From positions 1 to 35,627 of IMG/VR virus record IMGVR_UViG_3300030060_000818: DNA of 35,627 bases. One strand, 5' to 3'. A program made the translations under genes and the position numbers. Within the stretch, counting starts at the first letter, position 1; each line of letters opens with the position of its first letter. Below are positions 25,739-33,445 of the stretch, piece after piece. Source of the stretch: a virus. Below the pieces are notes generated by a model. The model searched no databases and was not told the DNA's origin. It saw only the letters and a list, made by a program, of their open reading frames with translations.

Positions 25739-27625
25739 CTACGCTCCTATGTCCACTATCTCACAACTGTCACCTGAACAGGCAAGTGTTTGTGAGGAAT
25801 GAGTATTATCTTCTTCTTCATAACTTTGAAACTTATCCCAATCAATATGAGTGAACTTACTGCTAAAATCATTGTATACAGCTTCTGTACAGTCCTGATA
25901 TGGTGCTTGTTGATAAGTATGATCGGAGTGTGGTAAGAAAGAAACACCTGACATCTCGTCAAAGTGTTTAAACACAAATGCTCCCACTTCCATCCATTCA
26001 TCATCACGTACTGATATAGTAACAGAAGGTTTATGCTCACACCAATGTCTCTGGTAGAGAAGCCACATCTCTAGCTGTTCGATAGCTGTCATGTCATTTC
26101 TAACTACTGACTTCTTTGGTGACTTCATTGGAAAGCTGAACACCATGTTTGTATCAGGCTTCATAACATCAGGCTCACTAGGTATGCCACTGTCAATCAT
26201 GAAGTTAGTAAGAGGATCTTTATTATCCCCCCTAACAGTGCGAATATAATAACTGCTATGACGAGGGTGGATACCAGAACTTGAGTCCACGAGTTGTGAT
26301 ACTGTTCCACTTGGTTTGACACATGTGATAGCAGTGCTTTGGGGTATTCCAAAGATTGCTGACCACTCTTTGTTTGTTTCAACTGCGATCTCTCTGAGTG
26401 CTGAGAGGGTTTTTTCAAGCCCATGTTTTCTCCCATTTGTTAATTCATTATCCATAATACCTGTAAGGCTCACACCAAGAAGTCTTTCTTCTTCAGTATT
26501 ACTCTGCCATATCTTTCGTAGGTATGGAAACTTAGTGAGTGTAGCCTGTGCTGTGCCAAGTATAGTGGCAAGCATAACCTTTCGCTTCAGATCTTCAAAC
26601 TTATCCTTCTCTCGTATAACAACCTCTGTAAGATTGCAGAACTGATAAGGTCTAAGGATGATTTCACTGCAAGGGTTACAGCCAAACTCATGATTGGCAT
26701 CTCTTCTGCCAAACTTCTTTGCTTGTTCCTTTGCTGATATTCTATTAAATATACCACGTTCACCTGACTTAGATTCCACAAGAGATGTCCACTCACGTAG
26801 GAATGTTTCCCCATCAGGCTTATCTGTATACACAACAGAGTTATTTGATAGTGCCATCTGTGGTGCAGTCTCCCACCACTTGCCTGACTTGGCATGTCTC
26901 ATTCGTTGGTCTGAGAGGTTAGACAAACTGATCATGGCAGATCTACGTACACCACCAGAGACTACAACTTCCCCAACCTTACACATTAGATTATGGCAGT
27001 CATAGCTAGACAGCTTCTTGCCTTCATTCTGTCTGAATAAAGCTACAGTAAAATTAAATAGATCAATGAGAGGAGCAGGACCACTTGCTCTACCACCAAA
27101 CACTTTGAGTCTAGCACCTGCAGGTCTTACCTTTGACATGTCCCATACAGGAACTTCACCCATATACAGGTGTCCTATCAGCTTACGTAAGGCTCTTGCC
27201 CAACCTTCTTTGCTGTCCTGTACCTGTATGCATGTGTCCACATGATCTAGCTTTTGTGGTATCTCTGGTAGCTGTAGCACGTACTGTCTTTCTACAGAGA
27301 AGCCAACACCAGTGCCACACAAAAGAATATACATAGCTTCATCAAAAGCTTTTGGATCATCAACAGGAAGATAGCTACAGTTGTATCCTGCTGTATTGTC
27401 TCTCTCAAGGGCAGGACCTGCTGTCATCAAGGCTCTCATAGAGGGCATAACCTCTAGGTTCTTTATAGCTTCAAAGATCTGTTGCTTCGGCAAATGACCT
27501 TTCACTTTCTCAGTGATATAGTCCACATATCTCTGCACAGTTTCATCCCATGTTTCTCTTCTGTTCTCTTCGTCAATCCATCTAGCATATCTAGATATTG
27601 CAATAAATTTTTGATAGTCGTTCAT
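25739..27625 (-). CDS. nrdJ: Ribonucleotide reductase, class II (adenosylcobalamin-dependent), monomeric type
   Basis: This enzyme reduces ribonucleotides to deoxyribonucleotides using coenzyme B12, needs no oxygen and no second subunit, and supplies dNTPs for phage replication. The 628 residues match the Lactobacillus leichmannii-type enzyme, which acts on triphosphates and is about 110 residues longer. The redox cysteines are C83 (YNCSYLP) and C330 (QFCNLTE). The thiyl-radical cysteine is C319 in GCNPCSEI, with N317 and E321 beside it. The C-terminal shuttle pair is C616 and C621. The spacings C319-C330 and C616-C621 equal those of the known enzyme. The gene follows a 53-residue gene, which ends one base before its ATG, and is the last large gene of the leftward operon. 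The host must make or import cobalamin. Confidence 0.9.
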   Translation of the reverse strand: MNDYQKFIAISRYARWIDEENRRETWDETVQRYVDYITEKVKGHLPKQQIFEAIKNLEVMPSMRALMTAGPALERDNTAGYNCSYLPVDDPKAFDEAMYILLCGTGVGFSVERQYVLQLPEIPQKLDHVDTCIQVQDSKEGWARALRKLIGHLYMGEVPVWDMSKVRPAGARLKVFGGRASGPAPLIDLFNFTVALFRQNEGKKLSSYDCHNLMCKVGEVVVSGGVRRSAMISLSNLSDQRMRHAKSGKWWETAPQMALSNNSVVYTDKPDGETFLREWTSLVESKSGERGIFNRISAKEQAKKFGRRDANHEFGCNPCSEIILRPYQFCNLTEVVIREKDKFEDLKRKVMLATILGTAQATLTKFPYLRKIWQSNTEEERLLGVSLTGIMDNELTNGRKHGLEKTLSALREIAVETNKEWSAIFGIPQSTAITCVKPSGTVSQLVDSSSGIHPRHSSYYIRTVRGDNKDPLTNFMIDSGIPSEPDVMKPDTNMVFSFPMKSPKKSVVRNDMTAIEQLEMWLLYQRHWCEHKPSVTISVRDDEWMEVGAFVFKHFDEMSGVSFLPHSDHTYQQAPYQDCTEAVYNDFSSKFTHIDWDKFQSYEEEDNTHSSQTLACSGDSCEIVDIGA

Positions 27626-27626
27626 G

Positions 27627-27788
27627 TTAATCCTCCAATGTTATTCTAATATGTTTTACTTTTAGCCCATCAATATCATAGATAAACTCTTCTAATGCTT
27701 GTTGTATCTCTTCACTAGGATCACCGTCTGCAGGGACAGGGTACTCATCCTTGTCTAGGTTGAGAGTAAGGTATACTTTAACAACCAT
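27627..27788 (-). CDS. 53-residue acidic protein upstream of ribonucleotide reductase
   Basis: A short frame starting MVVKVYLTLNLDKDEYPVPA and ending IRITLED fills the gap between the DUF3310 gene and the reductase. Its ATG overlaps the end of the upstream gene by 11 nt, and its stop lies one base before the reductase ATG. It carries the GGAGG that serves the reductase inside its last codons. The alternating strand and helix pattern is protein-like. No family is recognised. Confidence 0.65.
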   Translation of the reverse strand: MVVKVYLTLNLDKDEYPVPADGDPSEEIQQALEEFIYDIDGLKVKHIRITLED

Positions 27789-28077
27789 CACTAAGATCAC
27801 TCAGTCCTTCAAGCAGATCAAGTTGCCCAGTATCTGCTTTATTCTTTATCTCAATAAGTCTGTTGAGATACCACTGTGCTTTCTCTAAGTCCTGCACACC
27901 GTTCTTGTATCTGTATCTCCAAAGATACTTGATAATATTACCCTGCAAATAATATTCGTATCCTTCACCTGTAGCTGACTGAATAGCTTCGATGCACTCA
28001 ACACCATACTTGTTGTAGTGTGGTGGACTGTTGACCATATCTTTATTCTTACAATTATTTATTTCCCATTTTGCCAT
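27778..28077 (-). CDS. DUF3310 protein
   Basis: This 99-residue protein has the DUF3310 (PF11753) signature: VNSPPHYNKYGVECIEAI near the N-terminus, then LQGNIIKYLWRYRYKNG and DLEKAQWYLNRLIE. Such genes are common in T7-like phage replication regions and are sometimes labelled nucleotide kinase without proof; I make no enzymatic claim. I chose the ATG at 28077 because GGGAG lies 8 bases upstream and the upstream gene stops one base before it. An ATG at 28092 lacks a ribosome binding site. The end overlaps the 53-residue gene by 11 nt. Confidence 0.8.
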   Translation of the reverse strand: MAKWEINNCKNKDMVNSPPHYNKYGVECIEAIQSATGEGYEYYLQGNIIKYLWRYRYKNGVQDLEKAQWYLNRLIEIKNKADTGQLDLLEGLSDLSDGC

Positions 28078-28078
28078 A

Positions 28079-28447
28079 TCATGCACTCCCATTTAGTTTA
28101 TTTTTCATTGCTCTGAAGTCTACCTTAATTACATTACCTTGTCTACCAGTAATTGCAACTGGTGGCTTTTCTTTTGGTTCTTCCATCTCTGATCTAACAA
28201 TCTCATATACTTTCCTAGCATGATCCTCATCCGATCTAAGTAAGTCAATACTTACGAGTGTCATACGAGCAAAGAACATAATCTCACTAAAGTCCCTATC
28301 GGACAGAGGGTTTGCTACTGAATCTATAACTTGTAAGTTAACATCCCCTGTCCAGTTATTCTGGTGATCTAATATGGGTTGCATTCTTATTAGAATATCT
28401 TGGTCATCTAATTTAAAATGTAAATCTTTAAATCCGTCTTGTGTCAT
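28079..28447 (-). CDS. Hypothetical replication-cluster protein
   Basis: This 122-residue protein has a strong AAGGAG ribosome binding site seven bases before the ATG and an ATGA overlap with the endonuclease gene. The N-terminal half is beta-rich (DLHFKLDDQDILIRM). A central helical part (about 55-90) follows, then a basic C-terminal tail with GRQGNVIKVDFRAM. I do not recognise a family. It is co-translated with genes of recombination and nucleotide supply, which suggests a helper role. Confidence 0.65.
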   Translation of the reverse strand: MTQDGFKDLHFKLDDQDILIRMQPILDHQNNWTGDVNLQVIDSVANPLSDRDFSEIMFFARMTLVSIDLLRSDEDHARKVYEIVRSEMEEPKEKPPVAITGRQGNVIKVDFRAMKNKLNGSA

Positions 28448-28908
28448 TTAAAACTCCTTATAATCTTTTTCCTTGGAAACTCTATGAGTTCAGGGAGTGG
28501 TTTCTTTTTACGTTCTTTAAGCCAAGGTTCTGGTATGACTCTGTCATGGTACAAGAACTTGTTCTTCTCACACCAATCTCCATAGCTAGTCTTAGAACCT
28601 TTCTTAATCTTTCTTTTACTACTTGTAAACACAAAACGTATGTCTAACTTGGGGTGCTGTTTCTTAATACATATGTGCTTTCTTCTGTCCTCTACAGTGA
28701 AGAGTCCTTTGGTTTCTATTATGATACCATTAGGTAGCACAAAGTCAGGTGTGTAATGTCTATAAGCCAAGTCTTCCCACTCTATCTTGATGCCCTCGTA
28801 AATATATTTTACTTTTAGTTCATCAAGAAACTCTGAGAGCTTTACTTCTAGCCCACTACGATAGCCTAACTTACGTGCTACCTTATACTGTTTAGAAGTG
28901 TATAACAC
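28444..28908 (-). CDS. Endonuclease I, Holliday junction resolvase (T7 gp3-like)
   Basis: This 154-residue protein closely matches T7 endonuclease I (Phage_endo_I) in length and motifs. It resolves branched DNA such as Holliday junctions and helps break down host DNA. The catalytic residues expected from T7 (E20, D55, E65, K67) are E21, D55, E65 and K67 here, within SGLEVKL, TPDFVLPNG and IIIETKG. The blocks DRRKHICIKKQHPKLDIRFV and TSYGDWCEK are also conserved. It starts at a GTG directly after the stop of the preceding gene. The weak start and lack of a clear ribosome binding site suggest low expression coupled to the upstream gene. Confidence 0.92.
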   Translation of the reverse strand: MLYTSKQYKVARKLGYRSGLEVKLSEFLDELKVKYIYEGIKIEWEDLAYRHYTPDFVLPNGIIIETKGLFTVEDRRKHICIKKQHPKLDIRFVFTSSKRKIKKGSKTSYGDWCEKNKFLYHDRVIPEPWLKERKKKPLPELIEFPRKKIIRSFK

Positions 28909-29112
28909 CTACCACCAAACAGAGTATGTCCTCGACAGAGGAACATGCCTGTCTCCGTAGAGAGCTTTAGCTTCTGCTAGGTATGCTTCTTTTGCAAAAT
29001 TGTAGGCAGCATACTTTTTATCAGTATATGCTTTCTTCATTTCTGAAAGCTGTGTTTCTAAATCGGAGATCTGTTCAGCCATCTCCTCTAATGTAGGTTC
29101 TTTTTTTGTCAT
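28909..29112 (-). CDS. Small coiled-coil protein between nuclease genes
   Basis: This 67-residue protein is a single long helix in its first 55 residues (AEQISDLETQLSEMKKAY) and ends in RTYSVWW. It has a good AAGGAG ribosome binding site and overlaps the exonuclease gene by ATGA. Its stop abuts the endonuclease start. It may act as a partner of one of the flanking nucleases, but this rests only on position. Confidence 0.6.
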   Translation of the reverse strand: MTKKEPTLEEMAEQISDLETQLSEMKKAYTDKKYAAYNFAKEAYLAEAKALYGDRHVPLSRTYSVWW

Positions 29113-29972
29113 AGTAATTTCTCCTTTCCTATTTCAACATATGAAACAATCTTTGGTTCTTTTGCCTGAGATACCAGAGAAGGTAGCTCCTGCAAGTCAG
29201 TCCAACAGGAGTGCTTAAATCTACAGAATGAGCATGTCGTTCCTAAGATTTTATTTCCTGTAGGCTTACCTCTGAATGTTTCTTCAACTGCATCAAAACA
29301 TCTGCTAAACTTGTTACTCTGTACTACGCTTATATTATCAGATAGTTTATCCACTTCTTTTGTCAAGTCTAAACCAGTGGCAGGTACATATTTAAAACTA
29401 CCATTAGCTTTATTTATGACCCACCAACCACCTGCTTTCTTATTCAAAGCCTGTGCATATCCTGCCAACTGTCCTACATAACCAAATGGATCTTCTTTGG
29501 CAAGAGTATCAAATGATTCAAACTTATTTCTATATGACCAATCAGATGCTGACTTGATATCATCAACGGCATCATCCATAATTATGTCATATGTTCCTTC
29601 TATTTTGGAATCTATAGTTAATTCCATAGATACCTTCTTAGAATCTTCGTAGGCTACACCTGCCTGTCTAAGCAGACCTTTGAATACAGACTCTACAATA
29701 TCTCCTAACATCATGTTCATAACAAAGTTATTAGGAAATGGCAGAGCTTTCTCAGGCTCGTGCTTCTCATACCAAAGCTGACAGGTAGGCTTGCCTATGT
29801 TAGACATCCTAAGTCTGAACTCTTTCCTAGTATTTTTAGAGCCAAACTGACGGTGTAAGGCATCTTTGATGTCATCACAAATCTTATCAATGTTTGCATC
29901 AGACAACACCTTCTTACCGTCAGTGGCTTGGTCTAGGAATCGGTGCAGTTTAAGTTCTGCCTTGTGATTCAT
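29109..29972 (-). CDS. PD-(D/E)XK exonuclease, Cas4/RecB-like, with likely iron-sulfur cluster
   Basis: This 287-residue protein carries the core motifs of Cas4/RecB-family nucleases: D129 in EGTYDI, D138 and K140 in DDIKS, and Q168 and Y172 in GQLAGYAQAL. Four cysteines (C64 in KPTCQL and C247, C250, C256 in TTCSFCRFKHSCW) have the spacing of the 4Fe-4S cluster that closes this fold in Cas4 and AddB. It would degrade one strand from DNA ends, the task done in T7 by the gp6 exonuclease, and so process ends for recombination and recycle host DNA. It starts 2 bases after the stop of the 302-residue gene upstream. Polarity and cluster content cannot be read from sequence. Confidence 0.85.
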   Translation of the reverse strand: MNHKAELKLHRFLDQATDGKKVLSDANIDKICDDIKDALHRQFGSKNTRKEFRLRMSNIGKPTCQLWYEKHEPEKALPFPNNFVMNMMLGDIVESVFKGLLRQAGVAYEDSKKVSMELTIDSKIEGTYDIIMDDAVDDIKSASDWSYRNKFESFDTLAKEDPFGYVGQLAGYAQALNKKAGGWWVINKANGSFKYVPATGLDLTKEVDKLSDNISVVQSNKFSRCFDAVEETFRGKPTGNKILGTTCSFCRFKHSCWTDLQELPSLVSQAKEPKIVSYVEIGKEKLL

Positions 29973-29974
29973 GA

Positions 29975-30883
29975 CTACTGAACTTTCTCTTCATTAGTAA
30001 TGTCGATGAAAGTTTCTACAACAGCAGGATCAATGTCCTCTTTGGAATGAACATTCTCATCCCACTGATTCATGATGTACTGGTTGTAGTTAGTAACCCA
30101 AGACAGAAGATCACCAAAGAGTTCCTGATCTTTATCAGATGTCTCTACCTTAGAGGTAAGATCTAGCCTTGTGCTAGGCACGTAGTAGCTGTTACCATTC
30201 GGTAGTTTTCTCTCTTCAGATGAAGCGTACACAGTGTGATTAACTGGTAGTCTCTTCATCTTAGAAAGCTTTACAAAGACATCACCAACAGTTTTAAATG
30301 CTTCACGATTATCTACTTCCCATATGAAAGGAACATAACCTAGATCAGCTTCGCTGTTGTAGTCACCTTCAACTTTAAGAGCTTTATCAAACTTAGCAAG
30401 TCCTAATATAACTCTGACTCGTTTGATCTGTCTGATCAGTTCTTTCTGCTTGTCAGGCAGAGAAGCAAAGTCCTGTATATATCCTGCAGGTTTGCCACAG
30501 TTGAAGCCACCATCGTTATCCTTTAGATCAACGTTAAGATTATCAGACATGACTGTCTTGACATAACGATTGGGTGTACTGTCATTGCCCTTGATAAACC
30601 TTTTATACATATAGCGTTGCATGAAAGGTCTGATCTCAATGTCAGTCTGAAAGTACTGACCATCATCAGGTACTTCTAGTTTAAAAGAACCAGAGGGTAT
30701 GGTTTCAACATTCACTGTCTTACCATTGATCTCTGTTGTACCCATGATAGGTGTGTGACTAAGCTTTAGTCTAGCCAAAGAACTAGCAGACTTCTTAGAG
30801 ATCTCAGTACCCACAGGTTCTGACATGCCCATAGCTTTAGCCATATCGTCAAAGTTTCCGTTTATTGTTACTACTTCATTCAT
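29975..30883 (-). CDS. Unrecognised 302-residue replication protein, possible ssDNA-binding role
   Basis: This protein lies between polymerase and exonuclease genes, the place of T7 gp2.5 (single-strand DNA-binding protein), and has a strong AAGGAG site. The body is beta-rich and mixed-charge. It holds an SGSFKLEVPDDGQYF strand pair (about 69-83), an aromatic MQRYMYKRFI (88-97), and a KRVRVILGLAKFD segment (153-165) that could be a nucleic-acid surface. No known OB-fold signature is clear, and the C-terminus (ITNEEKVQ) is not the acidic tail typical of single-strand binding proteins. Single-strand binding or recombination help is only a hypothesis from position. Confidence 0.55.
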   Translation of the reverse strand: MNEVVTINGNFDDMAKAMGMSEPVGTEISKKSASSLARLKLSHTPIMGTTEINGKTVNVETIPSGSFKLEVPDDGQYFQTDIEIRPFMQRYMYKRFIKGNDSTPNRYVKTVMSDNLNVDLKDNDGGFNCGKPAGYIQDFASLPDKQKELIRQIKRVRVILGLAKFDKALKVEGDYNSEADLGYVPFIWEVDNREAFKTVGDVFVKLSKMKRLPVNHTVYASSEERKLPNGNSYYVPSTRLDLTSKVETSDKDQELFGDLLSWVTNYNQYIMNQWDENVHSKEDIDPAVVETFIDITNEEKVQ

Positions 30884-30926
30884 ATATATTCTCCTTATAA
30901 TTTAAAAAAGTGTTATAGTTATATCA
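30884..30926 (-). promoter_or_regulatory. AT-rich gap between polymerase and the 302-residue gene
   Basis: This 43-bp gap is the only real gap in the leftward operon upstream of the reductase. It holds a 6-bp inverted repeat (TATAGT-gatata-type loop-ACTATA), a run of six T residues four bases later, and AAGGAG before the next start. It could be a weak terminator, a processing site or a promoter region with a TATAAT-like hexamer. None of these is well supported. Confidence 0.25.
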
Positions 30927-32960
30927 CTATACATCTTTAGTGTCAAGCCAGTTGTTACCTATTTTTGCATCTAATTTCAAAGGTACATTAAAGTCTATGT
31001 TCCAACGTGTATCAATGATCTTCTTCATGTTACTATTTATACTCGTAACTATTTCTAAAACCTGATCAATCTCATCAGGGTGAACATCAATGACTATTGA
31101 ATCATGCACCGTGTTTACAATACAACTCTGTAGTGTAAGCAACATGTTATCAAAAGTCATAAGAATTAGTGGCACTATATCTGCAGTAGCAAATGCTTGC
31201 ACAGGATAGTTCTTTATTTGTGTAAAGTATGTTACAGTGCCGTTGCCTTTACGTACTACATCAGGAAAAGAGAAGGAACGTCCTGAAGGAATATTAACAC
31301 GTCCTGTGTTTATAGCTTCGTTTCCTAACTTCTTGTGCCATGCCGACACACCCTTGTACTTATCACCAAACTGCTCGTAGTACATAGCTTCTGCTTCAGA
31401 TCTGCCAAACCCTGTAGCTCCATACAGAGGAGCAAAGGTATGTGCTTTGGCTTCTTGTCTAGATGTAGGCTGTCCTGCATCTGTGATAACCTGTGCAGTA
31501 TAACTATGCACATCAAAGCCATCAGCTATCTCTTGCATTGCAACTTTGTCCTGTGACAAATATGCTGCAGTTCGAAACTCTAGCTGTGCAAAGTCAGCTT
31601 CAAGTATCTTGCCACCTTCCCAACGTGACACAAAGATCTTCTTCACAGGGAACGTACCACCTCTAGGCATGTTCTGCATGTTAGGATCTGCACCACTGAA
31701 CCGTCCTGTGGATGTACGATGCTGTAATAATCTAACATGTAGCTTACCATCAGGCTTGGTGTATGTAGATATACCCTCAACAAAACTAGATAGGTATGTA
31801 TCTAGGGCAGATAGTCTGCGAACATTCTTTAGAAACAACTCTGCCTTTGTATTACCTGTACGTTTGGCATAGTGTTCAAGTATCTCAAGGTTGAGTTTGT
31901 TTGTGCTAAACCCATTGGCACTCACCCACTTGGCAGAAGGTGCAGTAAACCTAAGACCTGCTATCTGTTGTCGTGGTGTATATATCCAACCAGACTCTTC
32001 ACACCTGACACACTTGTTTGGCTTCTTAAATGGTGTACCATCCTTCTTAACCTTTGTAATCTTGCCACGTCCTCTGCATACAGGGCAGGTACTAGCTGTA
32101 ACCTTGTACATAATATCTGTATGATCATTGACAGCATCAGTGAATGCATCCTTTCTCATGTAAGGCTCAAAGTAATTAGCCCACATAGACTTGTCCTTTG
32201 GTTTACGACTATAGATTACCCATGATAACTGCTCTGGACTATTGAGATTGATAGGTCTGTCTCCCATGAGATCACGAACCTGTTGGCTAAGATCATTCCA
32301 GATACCTACCTTCTCTTTCTCAAACTCCTTACGTACTTCATCAAGCTTATCTAAGTCTACATTAAACCCACGCTGATATATCTTACACAAGCAGACAGCC
32401 ACCATGTTGGTATGTGTAACTGTGTCCATAAGATCTGCATCACCATTACTAAGCCTGTGATGTATCTTATCAGCCAGATCATATGTGGCACGTAAGTCAT
32501 GCACTAGATACTCTGACAACTCAGCGTGTGGTATCTCAGCTACAGATACACCTCTCTTAAAATAATCTTTCATCGTGTCCTGCTTCTTGTTGGATAACAT
32601 GTAGCGTTCTGCACACTGCTCTAACGACAGAGGTTGTTTCTGCCCACGCTGTAGCACATACTCACCAAGCATGGTATCAAACACAATGCCTTCATACTTG
32701 AAGCCAGACTCCCACAACCATATAAGGTCATGTGACACATTGTGACACACAAGCACAGTAGTATTATCTAGTGCCTGTTGCACAATACCATGACCATTGG
32801 GTGTGGGTGATTCATCAGCATGATCAAACGTGACCACTCTTTCCCAGTTGTCTGTCTTCATACCAACCATAACAAGACTATTAGTTTCCTCAAAAGGATC
32901 TAAGTGCAACTTATCATTACGTTTTGTTACAGTATTCTCTACGTCTAATATTAATCTCAT
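30927..32960 (-). CDS. DNA polymerase, family A, with internal zinc-ribbon insertion
   Basis: This 677-residue enzyme replicates the phage genome. The 3'-5' exonuclease domain (about 1-170) has D6 and E8 in LDVENT, D78 in HNVSHDL, and Y151 and D155 in YLVHDL. Residues 292-320 hold a CxxC-x21-CxxC zinc ribbon, like part of the DnaJ central domain, between exonuclease and polymerase parts. The polymerase domain shows motif A (D456, EADFAQLEFR), motif B (R501, K505, F509, Y513 in RQEAKAHTFAPLYG) and motif C (H619, D620 in VNTVHDS). F509 is the position of E. coli Phe762. A DnaJ-type insert was reported in phage HMO-2011, so this gene is the best taxonomic marker here. It overlaps the upstream gene by ATGA. 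Confidence 0.93.
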   Translation of the reverse strand: MRLILDVENTVTKRNDKLHLDPFEETNSLVMVGMKTDNWERVVTFDHADESPTPNGHGIVQQALDNTTVLVCHNVSHDLIWLWESGFKYEGIVFDTMLGEYVLQRGQKQPLSLEQCAERYMLSNKKQDTMKDYFKRGVSVAEIPHAELSEYLVHDLRATYDLADKIHHRLSNGDADLMDTVTHTNMVAVCLCKIYQRGFNVDLDKLDEVRKEFEKEKVGIWNDLSQQVRDLMGDRPINLNSPEQLSWVIYSRKPKDKSMWANYFEPYMRKDAFTDAVNDHTDIMYKVTASTCPVCRGRGKITKVKKDGTPFKKPNKCVRCEESGWIYTPRQQIAGLRFTAPSAKWVSANGFSTNKLNLEILEHYAKRTGNTKAELFLKNVRRLSALDTYLSSFVEGISTYTKPDGKLHVRLLQHRTSTGRFSGADPNMQNMPRGGTFPVKKIFVSRWEGGKILEADFAQLEFRTAAYLSQDKVAMQEIADGFDVHSYTAQVITDAGQPTSRQEAKAHTFAPLYGATGFGRSEAEAMYYEQFGDKYKGVSAWHKKLGNEAINTGRVNIPSGRSFSFPDVVRKGNGTVTYFTQIKNYPVQAFATADIVPLILMTFDNMLLTLQSCIVNTVHDSIVIDVHPDEIDQVLEIVTSINSNMKKIIDTRWNIDFNVPLKLDAKIGNNWLDTKDV

Positions 32961-33445
32961 TTGTCTTCCTTTAGTTGAACCAGTTCAGCTTCCTGATAGG
33001 GTATGTGAAAGAAGTATTCATACCTTCTTGCATTAGATAAGTATATCTCTTGCACAGTTTCAGGTGTAAACTGATAATCTTTTATTCTCCATGCACACTG
33101 CATGTCACCTCTTATAACATAAAAATTAAAGAATGCATCTTTTTTATTCATCTCTTTAAACTTATTTAATAATTTAAATTTACGATAGGGAATCCTAATC
33201 TCTTTCCAAGATGGTAGCCAATCCCCAAACCATTGTCTCTTCATCTCAACCTCTGAGTAGTATGTGTTACCATTCTTCTCACTCTTGATATCAAAAGAAT
33301 AATCTTCTTCAGTAGATAAGATAGTGTGTCCGTTGTTAACTAAGTAACCTGACACTGCATCTTTAGCTACACCATCATTCTTGGCATACGAGTAGGGTCT
33401 AAACTTCCTAGTGTATGCACCTTTAATAGGCTTAAATGTATTCAT
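32957..33445 (-). CDS. Putative PD-(D/E)XK nuclease-like protein
   Basis: This 162-residue protein has D52 in YSFDI, then E67 and K69 in YSEVEMKRQW. The D...ExK spacing across two strands is that of the PD-(D/E)XK nuclease fold, and an N-terminal helix (about 25-38) precedes it as in many members. The rest (FFNFYVIRGDMQCAWRI) is beta-rich. It overlaps the helicase gene and the polymerase gene by ATGA on each side. It could be a small repair or branch nuclease. The family call rests only on these residues and predicted strands, so it is moderate. Confidence 0.5.
   Translation of the reverse strand: MNTFKPIKGAYTRKFRPYSYAKNDGVAKDAVSGYLVNNGHTILSTEEDYSFDIKSEKNGNTYYSEVEMKRQWFGDWLPSWKEIRIPYRKFKLLNKFKEMNKKDAFFNFYVIRGDMQCAWRIKDYQFTPETVQEIYLSNARRYEYFFHIPYQEAELVQLKEDK

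Noticed and set aside
26316-27336. Plus-strand frames opposite the ribonucleotide reductase
   Set aside because: The reductase is certain from its catalytic cysteines, and these frames are short, start-poor and of unnatural composition.
31872-32225. Plus-strand frames opposite the DNA polymerase
   Set aside because: The polymerase motifs fix the minus strand as coding. The opposite frames are Cys/Leu-rich artefacts.
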